Source: Styela clava (taxonomy: Eukaryota; Chordata; Ascidiacea; Stolidobranchia; Styelidae). From it: a stretch of DNA of 64,000 nucleotides. The notes below the pieces were generated by a model. It did no database searches, was not told the DNA's origin, and worked only from the letters and a program-made list of their open reading frames with translations. Positions 1 through 10,610 of this stretch are shown one piece after another. How positions within the stretch are numbered: position 1 is the first letter of the stretch; every line of letters begins with the position of its first letter. Location of the stretch: assembly GCF_964204865.1 (NCBI RefSeq), contig NC_135252.1, positions 14,405,383 through 14,469,382 on the forward strand. The letters run 5' to 3'. Made by a program: the position numbers and the translations under genes.

Positions 1-150
1 ATATTCCAGAGGAATATGTTGTTGGGTTATGACTTTTATTGACGATATTGATGTATATATTTTCAATGAAATATATAACGCGAAATTTACTTGTATTAGA
101 AATGATTTGCCCGCAGGGATAGACAACGTCACAGAAGTCGTGTTCTTATA
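1..150 (-). other. Possible further exon of the leftmost secreted gene, cut by the window edge
   Basis: On the minus strand an AAG acceptor near base 151 is followed by a frame that stays open to base 1. It contains a Cys-x5-Cys-Gly-Gln pattern reminiscent of the Cys-x3-Gly-Gln spacing in the neighbouring exons. The acceptor sits in a TA-rich stretch with a poor pyrimidine tract, and the phase agrees only if the phase-1 pattern continues. This is a guess at the next exon of the gene at 588-2150. Confidence 0.2.
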
Positions 151-587
151 TATATATTAGCAAAGATACCTGCGGAATCATGTTTACTTGAAATAACAAA
201 AATATTATCAACTTAAATATGATTCAGAGGTATTTGATAAAACCTCAAATCGGGTTAAACGCAGGTTATAATTAAAAAGTTGCGATCTATACAGTAGGTT
301 CAAATCATGGTTGTTACTAATTATAGAACTGAAACATTTCTGATATACTTCTACATTTATCAGGTATTCGAAAATATTCAATTTTTATACTGTTATACAT
401 AAAAGTGCACATGGACATTTAGATTAATCGAGCACATGCAAAAAGGTAACTAAGTTATTACTCAAGTCTTTCCAAATCATTTGAGTTTTGGAAGGGGTAA
501 TGTTACGTATGGCCATAATGTGTTGATATATTTTCACTTTACAATAACTATTGAAAAATTAAATTGTAAAATATTAATGATTCTTAC

Positions 588-2150
588 TGACGCATCTTCC
601 ATTGTAAAAGTCTCCTCTTCTGCAAACGCATCTACCATCTTTACATACTTGACCAGACGCACATGGTGATGAACACGTATTTGGATCTGTAAACGAACGG
701 AAGTCAAGCAATTTTGCACTTGTTCACTTAAATCAAATAAAAGCAAATTCAGAATAACAATAAAACTATATACAGCAAAAATGAAACTCTTCGACTATAA
801 CATTAATATCTCATAGACTTACCAACACATATTCCATCAATACATATCTGTCCTACAATGCATGTAACTGCTGCACATGAAGTACTTCTTCCTGTATATG
901 GAGTGTTGTCTTGTTTATTCAAAAGTAATACTGTGCAACGGTTTTATCGCGTGCGGAAAGTGCATTTATATTATCAAAATTATCTTTAACAAAATTACAT
1001 ATTTTAACAAATTTCAAACATGAGCATTGTATATCTATATATGTTGGTTTTTCTGGTGATTACTGTATCCTAGCCTATAACATAACCTAAAGGATGTTTA
1101 CGCCTGAACTGCTATCTGGAGATTCTAATTATAATAGTACCCAAAACATGCTCTTTATGAGAATTCACTGAAAAGACATTCATTTGTTATTGTATAATGA
1201 AATTGTTTAAAATTCGAGAATATGCAATTGTATACGTACGGACGCATTCGCCAAACCGACAGTCTTCCGTATGTTTGCACGGGGGCCAGCATTCACCAGG
1301 TGGTATACCGATGGCTATAACTGAAAAAAGATTTTAAAAAGTAATAAATAAACATGATATTTTCTTTCTTTCGTATTTTTACGTTATTTTGAAATAAGAA
1401 ATCACTTAGTATGCAGATGTACCCTTATACGCGCTTGAACAGCACACACATAATTTATTACGTAAATTTTTTATCATTTCTATCATTTTTGACAAAGTAT
1501 ACAATTTTTAAATATATTGTTAACCAGTACTGTGAAAATTGCCTAACTTGACAGTTTTCCACACCTATACAGATATAACTTACGATCGATACATCTTCCG
1601 TCAACACATTGTTTATGAGGTGGACAACCAGTAACCTCACACGGGGGAACTGAAAAATAATTTTGGTAGAAAATTATTCTCAAAAAAACGCTGTTTATGC
1701 CTGAATATTTTAGTATATAGTAGACACAATATTCTCATCATATCAGCAAGCATAGCCAATGAAATGGTCGGAAGGTATTCAGACAAAATAAATTCATTTC
1801 AATTATATTGCGTTCTCAGATCTCAATTAACACCATTGTAATGTTTTTTATTACAATAATATTATGGGATGTATTTCAAAGCTATCACTGTTTTCTGACA
1901 TATTTTATTCTATGATCAGTAATGTTTTCACTGTTTCAAATAACGTGTTGTGAATATGAAAAAGATAATATATCAATACACTACTTGTCTCTTTAAATGA
2001 TAAATTTGTAAAAAATGATATATACAATACAACAAAATTAATGTTACATTTATGTCTATTTTTCAACTTACCGTATTTGTCAACTGATAAGCATGACGCG
2101 GTGACAAATACAAAACTCGTCAAACACAAACTCGATAAAATGGAGGCCAT
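588..2150 (-). CDS. Secreted modular cysteine-rich protein, five exons seen, 3' end incomplete
   Basis: Exons on the minus strand: 2072-2150, 1584-1649, 1240-1320, 823-891 and 588-686, all with GT/AG borders and every intron in phase 1. Exon 1 encodes a 26-residue signal-peptide-like start (MASILSSLCLTSFVFVTASC). Each later exon is one small cysteine module: PPCEVTGCPPHKQCVDGRC, then GECWPPCKHTEDCRFGECV, then CAAVTCIVGQICIDGICV, then CSSPCASGQVCKDGRCVC plus an extra NGRCV tail. The recurring core Cys-x(2-6)-Cys-x(4-5)-Cys-x4-Cys with 'DGxC' resembles EB-module or truncated EGF-like repeats. Symmetrical phase-1 exons are what allow such modules to be duplicated. No stop codon is seen after the fifth exon, so the protein continues. 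A TATA-like TATATAAAT (2216-2224) lies about 70 bases upstream of the ATG. The secreted modular protein is clear; the family name and function are not. Confidence 0.75.
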
Positions 2151-2960
2151 ATTAGCAATATGAACCTCTCAGTATCAAACAAGTTCTAGTTTAATGATTT
2201 CAACACGCGAATTACATTTATATATACCTATAGGAAAAGCGACAGTTGTTTTCTCCTCCTTGACTAATCTAAAAATATGATTTAAGTTCACGGTTTGCAA
2301 AATTGATTAAATCAAATTTTCAGCTTGTTTGCTGTAATAAAATAACAGTCATTCACGTGAATTATACAGTAATTGCTTTAATAATTCATTGAAAATTTTC
2401 TTGTTAAAGAAAATAATCGAGTATGCTTATGTATATAACTGAAACGAATCATGTCATCCTTTTTCTACCATTTTTTGATCAACTATTTCATTACTATCAC
2501 AAAGTTACAAAGATATGACAAGTACTTCACTATTTTTTTTAAAATTGTTGATTGCACAGGTATTGTTGCTCGAGAAAAGATTTTAAACTTATCGATTAAA
2601 TTCGATTGCTTCGATGTAACATTTTAAGTTTAATTTCAAGTTACAATTTTAAACTTAATAGACTTTTGTAAAAATACATCTATTGGGAAGGTTTCATAAT
2701 TACAAGGAAAGCTAACCTCAAATTTGGCATTGTAACGCCTATCGGTTGAGATGTGCAATTTGATGGTTTCTGAACAAGATCTCAGAAAACATTTTTTATC
2801 GACCTTGTTAGACACTGCCCTTTTAAGATAGAAATTATGCACAATAAAACACATTTGTACACATCCGATCAGCGTGAATATTACCACGCAGTATAGTTCT
2901 ACGATTTTAAAGCAACTCTATTTCTAAAATTAGGATTCCGTCACAAAAGTAAACAAACAC
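2151..2960. other. Upstream region of the modular secreted gene, no gene seen
   Basis: AT-rich sequence without convincing coding frames or repeats, apart from the putative TATA element at 2216-2224 of the minus-strand gene. Confidence 0.5.
2216..2224 (-). promoter_or_regulatory. TATA-like element of the modular secreted gene
   Basis: Read on the minus strand this is TATATAAAT, about 70 bases before the ATG at 2150. A start of transcription about 30 bases downstream would leave a 5' leader of roughly 40 bases. Confidence 0.4.
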
Positions 2961-5640
2961 TATAGACCTGGCATCTTGGCGTTATTCACAATGCTAATAT
3001 TGATGTGATTTCAATGGGCGAGTGAATTTTTTACCGAAGTTTGGTTATACTATGTATTCATGCAGTTTTTATTCTATACCAAACTGTTTTCAATTTCCAG
3101 ATCAATCTATCAGTCAACTTCAATTTTCAAAATTTTGGAAGTTTCGAAAGTTTGTTTCGTGCACGTTTTTAGAAATTCGTGAAATTGGCGCATTGTCTGA
3201 ACTTAGTTTTGTCTTTACATAACACTTGACATTCATCGTAAATTCCCCGATTAATCAATTATGAACTGGCGAATATAGCGTGCAAAATATTGCATTCATT
3301 GCATACTTTTGCAATTGCGTTGCAAATCACGAGAGTTATGAAAAAAATCTTTCATTCAGTAAATGCAGTTTTGTCCTGATTAATATGCGATTTATATATT
3401 GAAAAAAACGTTTTGCTTTTAACATAATCGTGTAGATTTAATGCGTTCAATTAAAGCAAATTCGACCTGTTTACGAGTTTTAATATTGTTAATATTTAAC
3501 TAGAACAGAATATTTAACTAGAATTGATTAGGCAACAGGCTGAAACTCCCGATTACAAGCTTTCTTCACAAAATCACCGGCACATTCATTTCTTCCCAGA
3601 AATAGATGATGGTTTACAACCAGTCACATCACGGCCTACGAAAGGGAATGTCCATGACCAAACTTGACTGGTGTTAAAGCTTGATAGACACGTTTGCGGC
3701 AAGCAATAAAAAGGTTAGGCTGGTCTGGCATATGCCAATGGCCACGAGACAATACAGGAAATATATACAAAAGTTTATGGCATTACTTGAGTTTATTCAC
3801 ACAAATAATCAAATTTAATCCAACACCGCCAGGTTAATACTATATATATTACGGATTTGGCTATACATGACTTAATTTATCATTATTAGTTTATGCCCAA
3901 CAATCTGTTATAGACGGGAACAAAATATCCATGGTGCAACGTGTTTATTAAAGCAATAAAAATTGTTGGAAAAAGTAGATGTATTAGATCTGTTCATCAA
4001 ATAAATAAAGCTTCGAGCTAATAAATAAATACAGTTTTAACGTTGAGCGCAAAAAAAGATATCGTAAGATTTTAATCTCTTTAACCACAGTTTCTAGATC
4101 AATATGATTTCGATGACTCCAATTCATCGCCCATAACGTGTATTTCCTGATTTATATTTTGTGAGATAACTAAATGAAAATACTACATATACGTAATAGT
4201 TTACGCCGCCGCTTTACAAGCTAGCAAATAGATTCAAACACTTTTATGAAATATATTTGGCAAAAACTTTCTATTTAATTATGATTAGATAGAACTAAGC
4301 CGTATTTCTATATAATTGTGAAATTGCCCATTGAGCATTCTAGAGAGTTTTATATTTAACAACAAGCGTCTTAATTAACGAAATGAAAAACAGGAAATTC
4401 CAATATAACTCGTTTGTCAACACGAGACTGCGGGTATGGTTAATAATGTGTTGTGTTTGTTTCACGAACTCGGAAGATATATTGAGCAATCATTGGCGAC
4501 GAACGCTGAGTACAATTATAGCAAATAATTTTCAACCTAGGTTTACAAATTAATTTCATTTTGATTACTATTTTTCGTGTCGGCTTTGATCGTTCTTATC
4601 ACCAACGTAAAATAAAAAATGAACAATAACTTTGCTACTGGCTCCGAGATTCGTTGTGTTTTTCTGTATGCATTTTAGTGCGGTGACCGGAAATTTGCAC
4701 CCACGTACATTTGAACCCATACATTTGAACTGATGTATCCGCAGGTTCAATCTATATGCGGGTGATAAAATCCACGGATTGTGCATTGTGCAATCCAAGT
4801 CTTTATTTCAACAACGAGCAGGTGACGTCCCTTGTTCACGTGCATTTACCAGATTTTTGAATTCGTAAACTGCTATTTTAATATCCGACACCAATTCGAA
4901 TATTTTGCCCAGACCTACTCGGTAACCCGTAATTGAATATTGACTTGATCGATTTTATGTAAATAAACTTGTGTTTGATGCAATATGTGAACATTTACGT
5001 ATTTCCGAACTTGACTGGTATTAAAGCTTGATAGACACGTTTGCGGCAAGCAATTAATTTTGTCATGCGAAAGTGGCTTGCGAGACGTAAAAGGTTAGGC
5101 TGGTCTGGCAAATGCCAATGGCCACGAAACAATATACGTAATATATACAAAAGTCTATGTCATTACTTGAGTTCAATCACACAAATAATCAAATTTAATC
5201 CAAGACCGCCAGGTTAATATTATATTACGGATTTGGCTATACATGATTTGATATATTAGTATTAGCTTATGCTCAACATTCTGTTATAGACAGGAACAAA
5301 ATACCAATGGTGCAATGTGTTTATTAAGGCAATAAATAATCGCTGAAAAAAGTGAATATATTAGATCTGTTCATCAAATAAATAAAGCTTCGAGCTAATA
5401 AATAAATACAGTTTTAAAATTGCGCGCAAAAAATGATATCGTAAGATTTTAATCTTTTTTGCGGCATCACAGCTAGGAAATTGATTCAAACAATTTTATG
5501 AAATAGATTGTGCAAGAACTTTCTATTTAAATATGGTGAGATACAAAAAGCCGTATTCCTATATTATTGTGAATTTGCCCATTAAGCATTTCAGAGAATG
5601 TTAAATTTAACAACAAGCGTCTTAACGAAATAAAAAAAAA
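2961..5640 (+). repeat. Segmental duplication, copy 1 (partner at 15919-18790)
   Basis: From 'cctggcatcttggcgttatt' onward this stretch matches 15919-18790 in the same orientation, with only scattered differences in the parts I compared. It also repeats internally: the block starting with 'cttgactggt' at 3663 recurs at 5008, offset about 1345 bases. The second unit lacks the roughly 130 bases around 4086-4215 and is truncated. No long reading frame is present. The copies flank the fold-back region and could be an unclassified non-coding element or true segmental duplications. I see no terminal inverted repeats or clear target duplications. Confidence 0.85.
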
Positions 5641-7260
5641 ACAGTAGTATGCATTCAAATAATCTTATTGTAGAATATATATTTAAAAACATTTCGTCAC
5701 GCCAACTGCAGTTTGAAACTTTTTGTCTCTGGCTGAGCTTAGATACCAATTGGCACTCATGTAAACTGGTAAGACTGTAAGAGGCACGCGATGAAGCAGA
5801 TACTAAGAGTATCCATCCCCCAGCTGTCATTTGAGTGGGTACACTGTAAAAAATATTAGGGGCGATTTACAACCAAACGCGCGGCAGCAGCGATGCCATG
5901 CACTTTGTTGTAAACACCATATACAACTTCAGATGTATTGGATCGTTGCAAGCGGTTGTAATTTTACAACCAAATGTATGTACTAGGCAAAGCAGTGGGT
6001 TGGATGTCTCCGATTTTTACAGCCATAGCGATGCTAACCTTAACTACAAGAAGAAGTTGTAATACTAAACAACATCCGCAAAGTAACTCGATTAACCCTC
6101 ATTCCACCACCTGAAGAAATGAAATACAATTGAAAAGAAATCACTTTTAATAGAATATGTGATCAAATATTAGCAACGAAACAGTATCAAATACACTCGA
6201 GAAGTGATTGTCTCCGCCAGCAAAATAGTTCATTTCATCTCTTCAAATAGGTGGAAACCATTTGAGGTAGATTCAACATTGCAGTGGCCCCTGTCATTTT
6301 TTCTTGCACTTTTTGATTTCTCTGGCTGTTTATTTTGACAATTCGACTGAAAAAAAATGGCATAGCTTGAATAAAATGCAAACAAGTAGTTGAGTGAGAA
6401 GTCAACATATTTACATATGTTATATCTTGATCTTCTGGGGTAAAATGATTCCATTAGCAAAGTGGTAGATTCATATTATATTCAATGCTCAGAAGAAGTT
6501 AAATTTATTATCAATCTCTCCTGAAGCTCGCAATTATATCATTATCACTCCAAACAATGAAAATTGTTATATAAAAAGACAAAAAACTATGTTTGAATTT
6601 ATTTGCCTATTCATTGCACAAAAATCAACTTAGTGCAAGGAGGCTCACTATATACAGTAATATGATGCTCATATGTATAAGAAAGGCTTTGATTTATTAA
6701 ACAGTTAAATTCATACCATTGCCATCGAAAAATGAAACACCAATAGGCTACCAGTTCCTGATCTTTCTAGAAATTCGTTTGTAGTGTTGATACAATGACA
6801 GACTTGATAAGGGCCAAATGCGAATGCCCCAGAGGTAAAATGGCAGGATATGTTTTTCCACTTTCGAACTGAAAGGAATCAGCAGATTGAGGATGTATGA
6901 AAATGATATAGGCATAAAAAGTTCACGACTTTCTACTGCAGTAGCTAATCTTGCAGTTTCACTAGAGATGTCATAAATTAGAAGATCATAAATTAACTCA
7001 CCTTGCAAAACCTGAAGATCTACCGGTAGCCTAGTCTACAGCACCAGTAGTCCAGAGTTTACAACCTAGGTAACGGTATTTCTTTCTCCAAACTTTCTGT
7101 TTTACAACCTTCAGGCACCATAGTGTAAAATATACAGGTTCACACTTTCAAACTAGGCTACTTCAATTGTTTTGAGAGTCGAACCAAGCCAAGTTGCATC
7201 CTAGCGAAACTAGAATCTAAACAGCCATTTTGGCGGGAAGGTACGTCAGGCTTTGGCGGA
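5641..7260 (-). other. Region with weak minus-strand exon candidates, no recognised gene
   Basis: Two minus-strand blocks have strong pyrimidine-tract acceptors: one ending before 6883 ('gattcctttcag') and one before 6338 ('cattttttttcag'). A phase-compatible join exists: exon about 6885-6735 ending at a GT near 6734, then exon 6338-6226 ending in a stop. However, all three frames of the first block stay open, so the frame cannot be chosen by eye. A third acceptor ('attttttacag') precedes 5848. No protein family is recognised. Treat as a possible small gene or a decayed transposon exon set. Confidence 0.2.
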
Positions 7261-7393
7261 GCAATGAGCATATAGAGGACTTGCACGGGTCACGTGACCT
7301 TGTTTACTGGACGGCAATAAAACAAAAACGTCCATTTGGCTCCTGTCAGTTGCAAGTCGGGTTATACGTTTCCGTTTTGTTTGGCTGTTGAAA

Positions 7394-7590
7394 ATGGTTA
7401 TTTCGTATTGTTCCGCTGGCTGTACGTATAATATAGACAACGAAATGGATCTTCAGTTATATTCCACTGTTTTCCAAAGATCCGGAACGTCGCGCAATGT
7501 GGATATCATCTATTGGCAGGACTGCTTGGTGTCAAGTCCAGAAGCCATCTCACTTGTGTTTCACTGTTTGCGGACAGCACTTCGTTGATG
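7394..7590 (+). pseudogene. THAP zinc-finger exon, left arm, frameshifted
   Basis: The start ATG at 7394 begins MVISYCSAGC, giving the first Cys-x3-Cys pair of a THAP domain. After about 25 codons the homology moves to another frame: FHCFP, then KDPERRAMWISSIGRTAW, then CGQHFVDG, whose Cys-x2-His completes the C2CH zinc ligands. At least one base has been lost around 7475-7485. A good donor (GATG|GTAAGT at 7591) follows the domain, as expected if the THAP domain sits in a first coding exon. The domain is a DNA-binding module found in P-element-type and other animal transposases as well as host THAP proteins. This copy cannot encode an intact domain. Confidence 0.75.
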
Positions 7591-7872
7591 GTAAGTCATA
7601 ATGTGCCGTTATCAATTTTTTTGAATATTCATAAGCTCCATCATTTCAATGGAAAGCAGATGACAAACTACTGTTATTGGTAGGCGTAGGCCTACTTGCA
7701 GAGTTGCAGACTTGACTCGTGTAAGGTATTAATCAATAATTGCCATATGGTATTGTTTCCCTAGTTCGCAGGTAATCTATTAGTAAGTGTGAAAAGTTGA
7801 ATAGATAACTAAAGTTTAACGCCAGTGCTAATGCAAAAAATAACCAGAATTCAATTGAATTCTCCATCTAAG

Positions 7873-8045
7873 AATACGCTCGCCACCGCATCTCTGATCC
7901 CCCTGGGAGTTTCACAGGTTCCAATCCCATGCGGGGATAGTTATGTGTGAGGGAATTGCAGCTCTCATCCCACTGAGGGTGGTTCACACGACCGCTGGTC
8001 GATTACGACATCCCCCACCATCAAGTCCATGCTTCTAAAACAAAT
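7873..8045 (+). mobile_element. tRNA-derived SINE copy inside the left fold-back arm
   Basis: Contains a B-box-like 'cacaggttccaatcccatg' and the family tail 'gggtggttcacacgaccgct' followed by 'caagtccatgcttct'. The same order of blocks appears at 9828-9990, 57318-57518 and, diverged, 61808-61940. Confidence 0.6.
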
Positions 8046-9199
8046 AACTGGCTAACTAATCCCGACATAGAATGGTAATCGTACGATGTTGCACCTTGCA
8101 ATCTGTCCCCAACCACAGATAAATTCTATCCTAAAAACTACCCACATTGGTAGGCATAGTTGCGTTTTAAATTGAAAGAAATCTTCATTAATGGTCAGAA
8201 GGTGTTGCCTGATTGTTTTGTTAGTTAGCAGGTAATTTATTACTGATCTGATACACAAACTTGGCACTGTCAAATGATGATTAGTGTTTAATTCATTTTC
8301 AGGAAAAAGGGAAGATAACCCATTATCAGCTGCTTATATGTCCCATCGATATTTGAATTTTCGCCATCCCGAGAGAGGAAGAGAATAGTTAGAAAAAGGG
8401 GGATTTTGAAGAAAGGCAAAAGGCAGGACCATTTCAACAAATTCTGTTAACTTGTATGAGTTGCAATATTAATTTGCAGTTGTTAGCATAGACATTTAAT
8501 GTGTCTTTCGACTAGACCTACCACACTTTAAAAAAAGCCGCCTACACCCCTTTTCACTAGAACCATAATACTGTAAAATATTTGATAGAAATTACCCCCG
8601 AGGCATCATATCTTCTATTTGAAAGGGCTGTGGAGGCAGATACATTTTTTACTCTAAATTATGGAATGTTACTTCCAGGTTATCTTATCCTTGCTTATAG
8701 ATATCTTGAGGTTAGTGACTCCAACTGACCCATGCATGCCACACTGAAAATTCTCTTGTGTACCCATAAAATAATAAGGCTGTTGGAGCCTTCAGACCTT
8801 GAAAACAGTCGAATCTGAGCACGATGGATTCATGTGAAACACGTAATATGCATTTAGAGGCAAAAATATCCCATCCTGAGCAGCACCGATCCACAACCTC
8901 CTGCCTATGGAATCAAAACATTAGACAAATTGGTGTACTGTGCGCATTCACAAATCTTTGCGAATCAATTGTGCCTTTTGACTAAAGAAAATTTAGCATT
9001 GAAATGGTCAATCTCAATATCAACCTAGTATCTGCAGATAAAACCAATTGTTTTTTAAAAATACATTTTTGATGTGCTTTATTTTTCAAATATAATTTAT
9101 AATTACTGTAAAGTGTGTGATACATTTGGTACCATGAATACCATTTGCAAATTAGCTTGGGTTACACCCCTTTCAAATAAAAGTTTAGACTCTTAAGTC

Positions 9200-9660
9200 A
9201 TATCTCATAATATTCTTTAAATAAAAGGTTGCGGCTAGCCGGCTACCCATCAGAATTTCCTTTCAAATCACAAAGTCGCAATATTACGCCTCGGTAAGTT
9301 TCATTGGCAACTGTATCTTGTTGTAGTATCGGTGTCCAACGTTAGACTAAAACCTTCACTACCAGACCCACCGAAACAATTTTTTTTTCTTGATAGGGTC
9401 GTCTTGAAGTTGCTTTCGTTAAAGCACAATGGACACTTTATCTCCACCAATCCACAGTAATCACAAGTTACTTTATCATTACGATAAGCATCAATAAATG
9501 GATACTGAGGATGTATTATCAAGTCACGCAAGCTGAGGTCTTGTGCCACTGTGGTCTTGTTGCAACTTATAGGCTACTTTGCCATCCATCTATTCCATGG
9601 TCGCACCCATATCTGTAAGATAATGGATACAGATAGAGTTTTCATGAAATCTAACGATCA
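9200..9660 (-). pseudogene. YqaJ-type nuclease domain fragment
   Basis: In minus-strand order the frames show YGCDHGIDGW, then HPQYPFIDAYRNDKVTCDYC, then GLVEIKCPLC, then, after a frameshift, HRYYNKIQLPMKLTEA and YCDFVI. These match in order the motifs I know from YqaJ (lambda-exonuclease-like) domains of animal transposon proteins: the H-P-x-Y-P-F-x-x-A block, the V-E-I-K-C-P block with catalytic Glu and Lys, and the H-x-Y-Y-x-x-(I/V)-Q block. Stops and shifts interrupt it. It is on the same strand as, and downstream of, the right-arm THAP exon, so both probably belonged to one THAP-YqaJ element gene. Confidence 0.75.
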
Positions 9661-9827
9661 AGGAGTGTGAAATTTAAGTCCATATCCCACCACAGCCACT
9701 AGTCGTAAATGAATTTGATGCCGGGTAGCATATCTTTTTTACCAATGACAATAAAAAGACATTTTGGATCAGTTGTACAAGCACCATTAGGATAGGATTT
9801 ATCTGGGGGGAGCCACTTATTTGTTTT

Positions 9828-9990
9828 CAGAAGCACGGACTTGGATGGTGGGGAATGGTCGTAACCGATCAGCGGTCATGTGAACCACCCTCGGTGAGAG
9901 TAGAGCTGCAATCCTCTCGCACATAACTATCCCCGCATGGGATTGAAACCTGTGAAACTACCAGGGTGATCAGAGAGGCGGTGGCGAGCG
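9828..9990 (-). mobile_element. tRNA-derived SINE copy inside the right fold-back arm
   Basis: Reverse-complement counterpart of the SINE at 7873-8045, with B-box-like sequence and the same tail. Its presence at equivalent positions in both arms indicates it inserted before the arm was duplicated. Confidence 0.6.
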
Positions 9991-10299
9991 TATTCCTGGA
10001 TGGCGAATTCAATTGAATTCTGGTTATTTTTTGCATGACCACTGGTGTTAAACTTTAGTTATCTATTCAACCTTTCACACTTAGTAATAGATTACCTGCT
10101 AATTAGGGAAACAATACCTTATAGCAATTGATTATTAATTCCTTTCTGTCTTACACAAGTCAAGTCTGCAACTGCAAGTAGGCCCACGCCTAGGCCTACT
10201 AATAACAGTAGTTTGTCATCTGCTTTCCATTGAAATGAGGGAGCTTGTGAATATTTAAAAAAATTGATAACGGCACACTATCACCACATTATCACTCAC

Positions 10300-10495
10300 C
10301 ATCAACGAAGTGCTGTCCGCAAACAGTGAAGTAATATGGCTTCTGGACTTGACACCAAGCAGTTCTGCCAATAAACAATAGATGATATCGACATTGCGCG
10401 ACGTTCCGGATCTTTTGAAATCAGTGGAATATAACTGAAGATCCACTTCGTTGTCTATACTATACGTACAGCCAACGGAACAATACGAAATAACC
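10300..10495 (-). pseudogene. THAP zinc-finger exon, right arm, start codon lost
   Basis: Minus-strand counterpart of the THAP exon at 7394-7590, reading VISYCSVGCTYSIDNEVDLQ. The equivalent ATG is changed to AAG/AGG, and the frame breaks occur in the same area as in the left arm. The exon ends at a GTGAG donor just below 10300, matching the left-arm donor. The YqaJ remnant at 9200-9660 lies downstream on this strand, so this arm is probably the original 5' end of the element gene. Confidence 0.7.
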
Positions 10496-10610
10496 TTTTT
10501 CAACAGCCAAACAAAACAGAAACGTATAATCCGACTTGCAACTGACAGGAGCCAAATGGACGTGTTTGTTTTATTGCCGTCCAGTAACAAAGTCACGTGA
10601 CCCGTGCAAG

